A stretch of 31,318 nucleotides of DNA from JBAVVD01 sp049697115 (GTDB taxonomy: Bacteria; Acidobacteriota; Aminicenantia; Aminicenantales; UBA4085), in the NCBI GenBank assembly GCA_049697115.1, contig JBAVVD010000084.1, positions 1 through 31,318 of the forward strand, written 5' to 3'. Position numbers and translations under genes: made by a program. Positions 8,819 to 16,554 of this stretch are shown piece by piece (within the stretch, counting starts at the first letter, position 1; the number at the start of each line of letters is the position of its first letter). The notes beneath the pieces were generated by a model. The model searched no databases. It was not told the origin of the DNA and saw only the letters and a program-made list of their open reading frames with translations.

Positions 8819-8920
8819 ATGCACCAGGAAAAAGGATTGTGCCGAGCAGTTCCCGAAGCGGTATCCTTTTTCTCTTCCCATTATTTCTGGTATTTTTGGG
8901 CGGTTCCCGCCGCCCAATAA
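8819..8920 (+). CDS. aromatic-amino-acid-rich leader peptide of the aro-trp operon
   Basis: This 33-codon ORF runs from ATG at 8819 to TAA at 8918-8920. Codons 17-27 (8867-8899) read FFSSHYFWYFW: four Phe, two Tyr, two Trp and one His in eleven codons. That is the hallmark of attenuation leader peptides such as TrpL and PheL, here apparently tuned to all three aromatic amino acids at once. The ORF starts at the predicted transcription start, so it would be translated from a leaderless mRNA; no Shine-Dalgarno site is possible. Its last codons run into a GC-rich hairpin. The residues A-V-P occur twice (10-12 and 28-30) because GTTCCCG is repeated at 8849 and 8903. It is too short for standard gene callers. 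The codon content and position make it convincing; expression is inferred. Confidence 0.8.
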   Translation: MHQEKGLCRAVPEAVSFFSSHYFWYFWAVPAAQ

Positions 8921-8941
8921 GTCTAACATCCGCCTTTTTTT
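8827..8941 (+). promoter_or_regulatory. predicted transcription attenuator hairpins and T-run
   Basis: Three pairings are visible. (1) GAAAAAGGAT (8828-8837) with ATCCTTTTTC (8863-8872). (2) TTGGGCGG (8896-8903) with CCGCCCAA (8910-8917), loop TTCCCG. (3) GGCGG (8899-8903) with CCGCC (8930-8934), directly followed by seven T (8935-8941), a terminator-like arrangement. Pairings 2 and 3 share their 5' strand and exclude each other, and the Phe/Tyr/Trp codons sit between pairing 1 and that strand. A ribosome stalled on the last Trp codon would cover the shared strand. Which form terminates transcription cannot be settled by eye. From 8942 to 9078 there is one further weak hairpin (TGATTTC 8961-8967 with GAAATCA 8972-8978) and the aroF ribosome binding site. 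Confidence 0.6.
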
Positions 8942-9078
8942 CCTTTTTTCAATTCAAATCTGATTTCTCTTGAAATCATTTTAAGAATTTCAATCCGGGA
9001 GAAAAAAATCTGCAGAACACATTCTGACTCTGAGAAATGCGCATCCCAGGGGAGGGCAGCCATTCAAAGGAGATTAAA

Positions 9079-9900
9079 ATGAAGGAGACCAAACTTTATT
9101 CACTTGCGAGCGCCCGACACATCCGGACGCTGGTGAATGTCGGCGGAATCCATGTGGGCAAGGATTTTGCGCTGATCGCCGGCCCCTGCAGCGTGGAAAC
9201 CGAGAAGCAGACGATCCTGACCGCCCGGGCGGTCAAAAATGCCGGAGCCAATATGCTCAGAGGCGGCGCTTTTAAACCAAGGACTTCTCCGTATTCCTTC
9301 CAGGGACTTGGGATCAAAGGGCTGAAAATTCTTGCCCGGGCCAAGGAGGAGACCGGCCTCCCCATCGTCACCGAGGTCGTTGATCCCAGGGACGCGGGCT
9401 GGGTCAGTGAATTCGCCGACGTTCTCCAGATCGGGGCGCGGAACATGCAAAATTTTTCACTGTTAAAGGAGGTCGGGAAAATTGGGAAACCGGTCCTTCT
9501 CAAAAGAGGCATGTACTCGACCATGGCGGAATGGCTCAACTGCGCCGAATACATCCTGGCTGAAGGAAATCCCGGAGTCATCCTCTGCGAGAGAGGAATC
9601 CGGACATTTGAAACCTATACCCGGAATACGCTCGATCTCAGCATTGTGCCTGCCGTGAAAGAGGTGACGCATCTGCCCGTGATCGTTGATCCTTCACATG
9701 GAACGGGAAGGTTGACTTTAATCGTGCCCATGAGCCTCGCGGCTGTGGCGGCCGGGGCGGACGGCCTCATCATCGAAGTCCACTGCAATCCGGAGGAAGC
9801 GCTCAGCGATAAAGAACAGGCGATGTCTCCGGAGCTGTTCACCCGCGCGGCAGAAAGAATTCTGGAATTAAGAAACTTCATGGTTTCTTCGTCGAGCTAA
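9079..9900 (+). CDS. aroF: 3-deoxy-7-phosphoheptulonate (DAHP) synthase, type I-beta
   Basis: This enzyme condenses PEP and erythrose-4-phosphate, the first step of the shikimate pathway. It has 273 residues from ATG 9079, preceded by AAGGAG; the in-frame ATG at 9037 lacks such a site. The type I-beta barrel is clear: AGPCSVE with metal ligand Cys37, GGAFKPRTSPYSFQG, IGARNMQN, PVLLKRGM, and DPSHGTGR near the C-terminus. The N-terminus is short, with no ferredoxin-like, ACT or chorismate mutase regulatory domain, so there is no visible allosteric module. This makes transcriptional control by the leader upstream more important. It is the first structural gene of the operon and aroB starts 3 nt after its stop. 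Confidence 0.95.
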   Translation: MKETKLYSLASARHIRTLVNVGGIHVGKDFALIAGPCSVETEKQTILTARAVKNAGANMLRGGAFKPRTSPYSFQGLGIKGLKILARAKEETGLPIVTEVVDPRDAGWVSEFADVLQIGARNMQNFSLLKEVGKIGKPVLLKRGMYSTMAEWLNCAEYILAEGNPGVILCERGIRTFETYTRNTLDLSIVPAVKEVTHLPVIVDPSHGTGRLTLIVPMSLAAVAAGADGLIIEVHCNPEEALSDKEQAMSPELFTRAAERILELRNFMVSSSS

Positions 9901-9903
9901 GAA

Positions 9904-10953
9904 ATGGAAAAAATAATTCATTTATGCGGCCGGACAGGAAGCTCTCAGATTATTGTGAACGGCTCTGTCCGTCAACTCCCCACTGCTGGAGAGGCGGCAA
10001 AGACAGTGATCGTGACCGATGAAAATGTCCACCGGTATCACCACCGGCGTTTTCCTCCAGCCGCAGAGGTCATCATTCTCCGGACGGGCGAGACGGTCAA
10101 GAATCTGAAAACCGTTGAATCCATTTACAAACGGCTTCTCGGCTGCGGAGCGGACCGCTCTTCCTTCATTATCGGGATTGGCGGAGGTGTGGTCTGTGAT
10201 ATCACCGGTTTCGCCGCCTCGACTTTTATGAGAGGGCTGGAGTTCGGCTTCATTCCCACCACCCTTCTGGCCCAGGTCGATGCAGCCATCGGGGGGAAGA
10301 ACGGGGTGAACCTTTCCGGTTTCAAGAACATGGTCGGAGTCATCCGCCAGCCCTGTTTTGTCCTTAATGACTTCTCCCTGCTGAAGACGCTGCCGCGCAA
10401 AGAGCGGATGATTGGCTTCTCTGAAATCATCAAAAGCGCTCTGATCGCCAGCCGGGAGTTGTTCGAATTTCTGGAAACAAATTGGGCCAAAGCCATCGAG
10501 TTTGAAAGGGATTGTCTCGGGAGAATCATTGGCGAGACCGTGGAGATAAAAACAGCCATTGTCCGGAAGGATGAGCAAGACAAAAAAGAGAGGAAAAAAC
10601 TCAATTTAGGCCATACATTGGCCCACGCCTTTGAAAAAAGTTACGGCCTCACCCATGGAGAAGCCGTAAGCATCGGAATGGTCAATGCTTCCGGTATTTC
10701 CGTCCGCAGGGGGATGATGGCCGAATCCGAGGCCGTCCGGATCAGGCAGCTCCTTCAAAAATTCCGGCTGCCTGTCGGCATCGGGCTCGATCCAAAAAGG
10801 ATTTTAAGGGCCGTTCGCACGGACAAAAAACGGGAGGGCCCTATGATTGATTTTATTCTTTTGAAATCCATCGGCGAAGCATTCATTCAGAGAATGCCTT
10901 TCGCAGACCTGGAGGAGGCGATTCATGATCTGTGTGAGTCTCGGCATTTCTGA
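9904..10953 (+). CDS. aroB: 3-dehydroquinate synthase
   Basis: This NAD- and zinc-dependent enzyme converts DAHP to 3-dehydroquinate in the cytoplasm. It has 349 residues. The NAD-binding region has GIGGGVVCDITGF (91-103) and PTTLLAQVDAAIGGKNGVN (118-136). The zinc ligands are Glu174 in SEIIK, His237 in NLGHTLAHAFE, and His251 in THGEAVSIGM. Length and motifs are normal. It lies between aroF, which ends 3 nt upstream, and aroD, whose start lies 29 nt inside the aroB 3' end, so translation of the two is likely coupled. Confidence 0.96.
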   Translation: MEKIIHLCGRTGSSQIIVNGSVRQLPTAGEAAKTVIVTDENVHRYHHRRFPPAAEVIILRTGETVKNLKTVESIYKRLLGCGADRSSFIIGIGGGVVCDITGFAASTFMRGLEFGFIPTTLLAQVDAAIGGKNGVNLSGFKNMVGVIRQPCFVLNDFSLLKTLPRKERMIGFSEIIKSALIASRELFEFLETNWAKAIEFERDCLGRIIGETVEIKTAIVRKDEQDKKERKKLNLGHTLAHAFEKSYGLTHGEAVSIGMVNASGISVRRGMMAESEAVRIRQLLQKFRLPVGIGLDPKRILRAVRTDKKREGPMIDFILLKSIGEAFIQRMPFADLEEAIHDLCESRHF

Positions 10954-11581
10954 TTTTTCCGAATGCCGGAGAATATTGAAAAATCTGGATTGGGCGGAAA
11001 TCCGGCTGGACCAGGCCCGTTTCAGCAGGGAGCAGGTCCGGAAAATCTTCGCCCTGCCGAAAAATCTGATCGCTACCTGCCGGCCGGGCTCTCACTCTGA
11101 AGCTGAACGCAAACAATATCTTCTGGACGCCGTTCATGCCGGAGCCAGATATGTCGACCTGGAGATCGAATCTCTGCCGGCTTTCAAAAGCGCAATCATA
11201 AAAGACGCCCGTCTGAAGGGCTGCCGGATTATCCTGTCCTATCATAATTTTCAAAATACACCCTCAGAGAGAGTACTGGCAGGGAAAGTCAGGAAATGTT
11301 TTCGCTCGGGCGCGGATATCGCCAAGATTGTTTGCAAAGTGAATTCCAACTTTGACACCGTGAAAATCCTTTCTCTGTATGGGAATGAATATGCGAAGCA
11401 GGGAAAGATCCTGGCCCTGGGCCTGGGTAAAAAGGGGAAAATCACCCGTGTGGCGGCCGTCCTTCTCGGCGCGCCTTTCACTTTCGCCTCTCTCAAAAAA
11501 GGATATGAGACCGCCGAGGGCCAGATGGATAAGAGAAGTCTGGAAAAAATTTGGACTCTTTTGCAGGAGCGGAGAAAATGA
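10925..11581 (+). CDS. aroD: 3-dehydroquinate dehydratase, type I
   Basis: This enzyme dehydrates 3-dehydroquinate to 3-dehydroshikimate through a Schiff base. The 218-residue protein has the type I signature: EIRLD (25-29), SYHNF with catalytic His107, and DIAKIV with Lys134 as the likely Schiff-base lysine. It is slightly shorter than the E. coli enzyme but complete. The start overlaps aroB by 29 nt and the stop overlaps the aroE-aroK start by 4 nt (ATGA). Confidence 0.93.
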   Translation: MICVSLGISDFSECRRILKNLDWAEIRLDQARFSREQVRKIFALPKNLIATCRPGSHSEAERKQYLLDAVHAGARYVDLEIESLPAFKSAIIKDARLKGCRIILSYHNFQNTPSERVLAGKVRKCFRSGADIAKIVCKVNSNFDTVKILSLYGNEYAKQGKILALGLGKKGKITRVAAVLLGAPFTFASLKKGYETAEGQMDKRSLEKIWTLLQERRK

Positions 11582-12879
11582 AACTTTTCGGCGTCTGCGG
11601 CTCCCCTGTGCTCCACAGCAAAAGCCCGCTCATTTTCGCCCAATTGATTAAAACCTCTTCAGCCGAGGCCGCCTACACCAGAGTGGCGGCTGATTCGAGC
11701 GGCGAGGTTCTCTTTTTCTTCAATGCACTCGGATTCAGCGGAATGAACATCACCTCCCCTTATAAAAAAGAAATTGTTCCCTATCTGGCGGCACTTGATG
11801 AGGCCGCTGCCCTCACGGGCAGTGTCAACACAATTCTCAGGCAGGGCGATTCCGTGAAAGGATGCAATACGGATCACGCCGGAGTTGTGAACGCTCTGGA
11901 GCGCAGAGGGATTCCTCTGGCCGGCCGAAAATGCGTCGTCCTCGGCGCCGGCGGAGCGGCCGCCTCAGCGGCCTTCGGGCTCTTAAAAAAAGGCGCCGAA
12001 GTGATTCTTTTTAACAGGACATATGAAAAAGCCAGAAAAACGGCGGAGGCATTGGGATGTTGGGCGGTCCGATGGGAGCTGTTGAAAGACGCTTTACACG
12101 AGGCCGATATCTTCATCTCGGCCATTCCTTCCGGAATTGAATGCGTTCGCAGAGATTGGCTGAGGAAAAATCTCATCGTCTTTGAAGCCAATTATAAAAA
12201 ACCAACTCTTCTGGAATTGGCGGAATCCGCGGGCTGTCCGACGATCAAAGGAGAGGAATGGCTCTTGCATCAGGCGCTGGAGGCGTGGGCCCTGTTCACA
12301 GGCGAGCCGGCCGGCAAGTTCGAGATTGACTTTGCAGCGCTTGACGCAGCCGGCCGCGAGAAAATAAAGCCGAACATTTCCCTGATTGGCTTTATGGGAT
12401 GCGGGAAGACTTCTGTCGGACGCCGACTCGCCGAAAAAATGGACTTGGAATTCTTTGATTCCGACGCGGAGATAAAAACCAACGAAGGGATGGAAATTCA
12501 AAAGATATTTGAAAAAAAGGGGGAATCCTATTTCAGGGCCAAAGAAAAAGCGGTGATTGAAAAACTGGGGGAAATGAAGGGAACCGTGTTTTCCTGCGGC
12601 GGAGGAGCTGTGGTGGATCCGGAAAATCGGCGGCTCTTACAGGAGCGTTCTCTTGTGATTTTCCTTTTTTCAACTTTAACGACCTGCCTCAAACGGGCCG
12701 AAGGGGATCCACGTCCGCTGTTGAATCATGAACATTCCCTGAAATCAGCGGAAGAACTGTTCCGGAAGAGAAAAGATGCGTATTTTTGCGCCGCCGACCT
12801 TCTGGTCAACGGCGAGAAAAAAATAGAGGAGGTTTCCAGAAAAATCTGCGATGAAATCCGTCAGGCCTATGGAAATTAA
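11578..12879 (+). CDS. aroEK: shikimate dehydrogenase-shikimate kinase fusion
   Basis: This 433-residue protein carries two consecutive enzymes. Residues 1-about 258 are AroE, the NADPH-dependent reduction of dehydroshikimate: GSPVLHSKSP (8-17) binds shikimate, Lys63 in SPYKKE and Asp99 in NTDH are catalytic, and GAGGAAAS (123-130) is the dinucleotide loop. Residues about 265-433 are AroK, ATP-dependent 3-phosphorylation: the P-loop is GFMGCGKTSVG (271-281), followed by FDSD (293-296) and CGGG (340-343). The linker is only a few residues. The start at 11578 overlaps the aroD stop; an earlier in-frame ATG at 11551 lies inside aroD and is not needed. Fusing these two consecutive steps is uncommon compared with separate genes. 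Confidence 0.94.
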   Translation: MKLFGVCGSPVLHSKSPLIFAQLIKTSSAEAAYTRVAADSSGEVLFFFNALGFSGMNITSPYKKEIVPYLAALDEAAALTGSVNTILRQGDSVKGCNTDHAGVVNALERRGIPLAGRKCVVLGAGGAAASAAFGLLKKGAEVILFNRTYEKARKTAEALGCWAVRWELLKDALHEADIFISAIPSGIECVRRDWLRKNLIVFEANYKKPTLLELAESAGCPTIKGEEWLLHQALEAWALFTGEPAGKFEIDFAALDAAGREKIKPNISLIGFMGCGKTSVGRRLAEKMDLEFFDSDAEIKTNEGMEIQKIFEKKGESYFRAKEKAVIEKLGEMKGTVFSCGGGAVVDPENRRLLQERSLVIFLFSTLTTCLKRAEGDPRPLLNHEHSLKSAEELFRKRKDAYFCAADLLVNGEKKIEEVSRKICDEIRQAYGN

Positions 12880-14098
12880 CGGCACAATAACGGCCCCGCC
12901 GTCTAAAAGCATCATGCAGAGGGCGGTGGCGGCCTCCTGTCTTTCAGAGGATGCCGCCGAAATCATCAATCCCTCTGAGTGTGATGATTCTCTGGCAGCG
13001 CTTGATCTGGCCGAGAAACTGGGAGCAATGATTATCCGATCCGGGGACAGGCTGTGGATCACAGGCGGTATTTGGCCGGCGGCCAAGGAGCTCAACTGTG
13101 GGGAATCCGGTCTCTGCCTCCGGATGTTTTCTCCGATCGCCGCACTCAGCCGGGAAGAGCTCCTCCTGCGAGGCACGGGCACGCTCTGCCAGCGTCCGAT
13201 TTCCATGGTGGAGCATCCGCTCAGGGATCTCGGTGTTCACTGCGAAAGTGCCAACGGGTATCCTCCCCTGAAGCTGAAAGGGCCTCTGAGGAGCGGGACC
13301 ACGGTCGTTGACGGATCCGTGACTTCTCAATTTCTCTCCGGGCTTCTATTGGCCCTGCCGTGTGTCGCCGGCGACTCGGTCATTCATGTCCGGAATTTGA
13401 AGAGCCGTCCCTACATCGACATCACTTTGAAAATGATGGAGGATTTCGGAATCCGGATCACTCATGACAACTATCACACATTCGTCATCCAGGGAAATCA
13501 GAAATACCGGATTGGAAAATACAGGATTGAAGGGGACTGGAGCGGAGCCTCTTTCTGGCTCGTGGCCGGCGCCCTGGGCGGAAGTGTCTGCGTACAGGGG
13601 CTCAATATGGACTCCGCACAGGGTGACAGAAAAATTCTCGAAGCTCTGGAGGCCTCCGGCGCTTCACTCAAAATGGAGAGGGAGGGGATCAAGGTTGAAA
13701 AAAATTACCTAAAGGCCTTTACCTTTGATGCGACGGACTGCCCGGACCTTATTCCTCCCCTGGCCGTTCTGGCCTGCGGCTGCGAAGGCCAAACCCGGAT
13801 CAAAGGCGTGGAAAGACTTACTTTTAAGGAGAGCCGCCGGGCGGAGGTCCTCCAAAAAGAATTATCCCATTGTGGCGCGGATATCCGAATAACCGGAGAC
13901 TGGCTGGAGATTCAGGGCCGCATACTTTCCGCCGGAATGGTCGACTCCCATCATGATCACAGGATCGCCATGGCGGCCGCGGTGGCCGGAATCCTCTCCA
14001 AAGGAGAAATTTCCATTAAAGATTCCGGCTGTATTTCCAAATCCTATCCGGATTTTTTTGAAGATTTTAAGCGGATTGGAGGCAAGGTCCATGAATAG
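12851..14098 (+). CDS. aroA: 5-enolpyruvylshikimate-3-phosphate synthase
   Basis: This enzyme transfers enolpyruvyl from PEP to shikimate-3-phosphate. The protein has about 415 residues. PPSKSIMQRA near the N-terminus holds the substrate-binding Lys, Ser and Arg. NCGESGLCLRM, GSVTSQFLSGLLLA, DCPDLIPPLAVLA with the catalytic Asp, LTFKESRRA and HHDHRIAMA follow in family order. The ESGLCLR loop differs from the NAGTA form of E. coli AroA. The start may be 12851 (29-nt overlap with aroEK) or the in-frame ATG at 12869, which gives the more typical N-terminus MEINGT; neither has a good ribosome binding site, as expected for coupled translation. The stop overlaps the aroC start. Confidence 0.94.
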   Translation: MKSVRPMEINGTITAPPSKSIMQRAVAASCLSEDAAEIINPSECDDSLAALDLAEKLGAMIIRSGDRLWITGGIWPAAKELNCGESGLCLRMFSPIAALSREELLLRGTGTLCQRPISMVEHPLRDLGVHCESANGYPPLKLKGPLRSGTTVVDGSVTSQFLSGLLLALPCVAGDSVIHVRNLKSRPYIDITLKMMEDFGIRITHDNYHTFVIQGNQKYRIGKYRIEGDWSGASFWLVAGALGGSVCVQGLNMDSAQGDRKILEALEASGASLKMEREGIKVEKNYLKAFTFDATDCPDLIPPLAVLACGCEGQTRIKGVERLTFKESRRAEVLQKELSHCGADIRITGDWLEIQGRILSAGMVDSHHDHRIAMAAAVAGILSKGEISIKDSGCISKSYPDFFEDFKRIGGKVHE

Positions 14099-15074
14099 CT
14101 TCGGCAGATTGTTCAGAATCCATATTTACGGTGAATCCCACGGGGAGCGCCTGGGAATTTTGATCGACGGCTGTCCGGCAGGCCTCCCTCTGAAGATTGA
14201 GGATTTCGAAACAGACCTCGCGCGAAGAAAAGGCGGGCCGAAAGGGACGACCGCCCGAATCGAAGCGGATCGCCCTCAGATCGTGAGCGGCCTCTTCCGC
14301 GGGAAAACGACCGGTGCACCTCTCCTGATCGAATTCAGGAATCTGGATGCGCGAAGCCGTGATTACGGTCCGTTCGAGGATATCCCGAGGCCGGGACATG
14401 CGGATTTTGCGGCGATGAGGAAATATCATGGATATCACGACTATCGGGGAGGGGGGCATTTTTCAGGCCGCCTGACCGCTGGTCTGACGGCCGCCGGAGT
14501 CATAGCCAAGAAAATCATCGCCCCGGTCTCCATCCGGGCGAGAACCGTCGAAGCCGGAGGGAAAAAAGACATCCAAAAGGCTGTGGAACAGGCGGTTGCC
14601 GACCACGATTCGATCGGCGGCCTCATCGAGTGTGAGGCAGACAATGTGCCGGTCGGTCTCGGAGAGCCGTTCTTTGACGCCGCCGAGTCGTTGATTTCCC
14701 ATGTCGTTTTCGCCATCCCCGGCATCAAGGGTATTGAATTCGGATCCGGCTTTGCCGCGGCACGGATGACCGGAAGCCGGCATAATGACCTGATTTTGGA
14801 TTCCAGCGGGAAAACCCAGACCAACCATGCCGGCGGAATCAACGGCGGCCTGACAAACGGAAATCCGCTTTTTTTCCGGGTGGCCGTCAAGCCGACATCA
14901 AGCATCCCCAGACCTCAGTATACCTTTAACCGGCGGACCGGCCGGAGGGAAAAGATGAAAATCGAAGGCCGACACGACACCTGCTTTGCCCTGAGAGTGC
15001 CGGTCATCGTGGAAGCTGCGGCGGCGGTTGTCCTGGCGGATTTACTGCGGCTTGAAAGCACCAAAACTATCTGA
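14091..15074 (+). CDS. aroC: chorismate synthase
   Basis: This is the last common step: FMNH2-dependent elimination of phosphate from EPSP to give chorismate. The protein has 327 residues from ATG 14091, overlapping the aroA stop by 8 nt. A much earlier in-frame ATG (13953) lies inside aroA and is rejected. Motifs are IYGESHGERLG near the N-terminus, DYRGGGHFSGRLTA in the middle and RHDTC close to the C-terminus. It is shorter than the usual 350-390 residues and carries the HFSGRLTA variant rather than RSSARETA. The stop is 12 nt before trpE, the largest gap inside the operon. Confidence 0.93.
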   Translation: MNSFGRLFRIHIYGESHGERLGILIDGCPAGLPLKIEDFETDLARRKGGPKGTTARIEADRPQIVSGLFRGKTTGAPLLIEFRNLDARSRDYGPFEDIPRPGHADFAAMRKYHGYHDYRGGGHFSGRLTAGLTAAGVIAKKIIAPVSIRARTVEAGGKKDIQKAVEQAVADHDSIGGLIECEADNVPVGLGEPFFDAAESLISHVVFAIPGIKGIEFGSGFAAARMTGSRHNDLILDSSGKTQTNHAGGINGGLTNGNPLFFRVAVKPTSSIPRPQYTFNRRTGRREKMKIEGRHDTCFALRVPVIVEAAAAVVLADLLRLESTKTI

Positions 15075-15086
15075 AAGGAGGAGGAC

Positions 15087-16544
15087 ATGGTTTTCCCGGA
15101 TCAAAAGCGATATTGCAAGGATGCAAAGTCATTTAAAACAATTCCGGTCTACAGGGAAGTCATCGCGGATTTCGAAACGCCCCTCTCGATTTTTCTGAAG
15201 GTCCAGGCGAAATTCCTTCTGGAATCCATCGAACGGGGAGAAAATGTCGGCCGGTTCTCCATGGTGGGCCTTGGGAAAAAGAGCGCCATCACCCTGCGCG
15301 GTTCCCGCATTGAAATCGTGGAGAATAGAGGTCCGGACGAAGTCCGGATTCAGAAAGAACTCCGCAATCCGCTGGAAGAAGTCCGGAAATACTTTTCGGA
15401 ATGGAAAGCGCCCGCCTACGAAGGCCTGCCTCCTTTTTATGGAGGCGCCATCGGGTATCTGGGATATGAAACCGTCCGCTATTTTGAGGATATTCCAGTG
15501 GCCGAAGATACGGAGGGGATTCCCGATGGAATGATGGTTATTCCCGAGGTGCTTCTGGTGTACGACTCAGTTAAAAGGTCGCTGTTTATCGTTGTTTCGA
15601 CTCTGCCGGGCGGCCGTCCGGAGAAAGAATATGAATCGGCGGTCCAAAAAATCGATGGAATCTCCGCCCGGCTCTCCCAACCTCTGACATTCAAGGAAAA
15701 ATCCAAGAAATCGGGAACGCTCGCCGTCAAGTCCAACATGGAAAAAGACCGTTTTCTCCGCAATGTGGAGAGATGCCGGGATTACATCAGCCGGGGAGAA
15801 ATCATCCAGGTGGTGATTTCGCAAAAATTCTCGGTGAAGACCGGAGCGTATCCTTTTGAAATCTACAAGAAGCTGAGAATGATCAATCCCTCGCCCTACC
15901 TCTTCTTCCTGGATTTTGAGGACTTCTGTCTCATCGGTTCCTCCCCTGAAGTGATGGTCAAGGTTCAAAACAGAGAACTCTTGATCAAACCGATCGCCGG
16001 GACGCGGAGAAGAGGGACGTCCCTCGCCGAAGACGGCGAGCTGGCGAGAGAACTGCTGGAAGACCCGAAAGAAAGGGCGGAGCATATCATGCTGGTGGAT
16101 CTCGCCCGGAACGACCTCGGAAGGGTGGCTGCACCCGGAAGCGTTGAAGTCGTTGATTTCATGAGCGTCGAAAGATATTCGCATGTGATGCACATTGTCT
16201 CAAAGGTGGAAGCGGAACTCGATGAGAGGTTTGATGTCTTTGATGTGATTCAGGCGGCCTTTCCGGCCGGGACACTGACCGGTGCGCCGAAGATACGGGC
16301 CATGGAAATCATCGCCGAGATGGAGGCCGAAAAAAGAGGTCCGTACGGCGGCATGATTTTCTATCTCGGATTTAACGGCAACCTCGATTCCTGCATCACG
16401 ATCCGGACGATCGTGTTGAAAGACGGAACCGCCACAGTCCAGGCCGGGGCCGGCATCGTCGCTGATTCAATGCCTGAAAAAGAGTATGAGGAAACCGTCA
16501 ATAAAGCCGGCGCCCTGATCAAAGCTCTGGAGGCCGCCGGATAA
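15087..16544 (+). CDS. trpE: anthranilate synthase component I
   Basis: TrpE converts chorismate to anthranilate with ammonia from TrpG. The 485-residue protein has the N-terminal regulatory region with LLES (44-47) in LLESIERGENVGRFSM, the conserved tryptophan feedback site. The chorismate-binding domain has GSSPEVMVK, PIAGTRRRG, DLARNDLGRV, FPAGTLTGAPKIRAME and RGPYGGMIFYLGF. Because the feedback site is intact, the enzyme is probably inhibited by Trp. A strong AAAGGAGGAGG site precedes the ATG, suggesting the trp half has its own efficient translation start. trpG-trpD begins 10 nt downstream. Confidence 0.95.
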   Translation: MVFPDQKRYCKDAKSFKTIPVYREVIADFETPLSIFLKVQAKFLLESIERGENVGRFSMVGLGKKSAITLRGSRIEIVENRGPDEVRIQKELRNPLEEVRKYFSEWKAPAYEGLPPFYGGAIGYLGYETVRYFEDIPVAEDTEGIPDGMMVIPEVLLVYDSVKRSLFIVVSTLPGGRPEKEYESAVQKIDGISARLSQPLTFKEKSKKSGTLAVKSNMEKDRFLRNVERCRDYISRGEIIQVVISQKFSVKTGAYPFEIYKKLRMINPSPYLFFLDFEDFCLIGSSPEVMVKVQNRELLIKPIAGTRRRGTSLAEDGELARELLEDPKERAEHIMLVDLARNDLGRVAAPGSVEVVDFMSVERYSHVMHIVSKVEAELDERFDVFDVIQAAFPAGTLTGAPKIRAMEIIAEMEAEKRGPYGGMIFYLGFNGNLDSCITIRTIVLKDGTATVQAGAGIVADSMPEKEYEETVNKAGALIKALEAAG

Positions 16545-16554
16545 GGAGGACGCC

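Noticed and set aside
9037..9078. Longer aroF start at 9037
   Set aside because: The extra 14 residues match nothing in the family, while 9079 has a well-placed AAGGAG.
13953..14090. Longer aroC start inside aroA
   Set aside because: Chorismate synthases begin close to the GESHG motif. The 46-residue extension is an alternative-frame reading of aroA.
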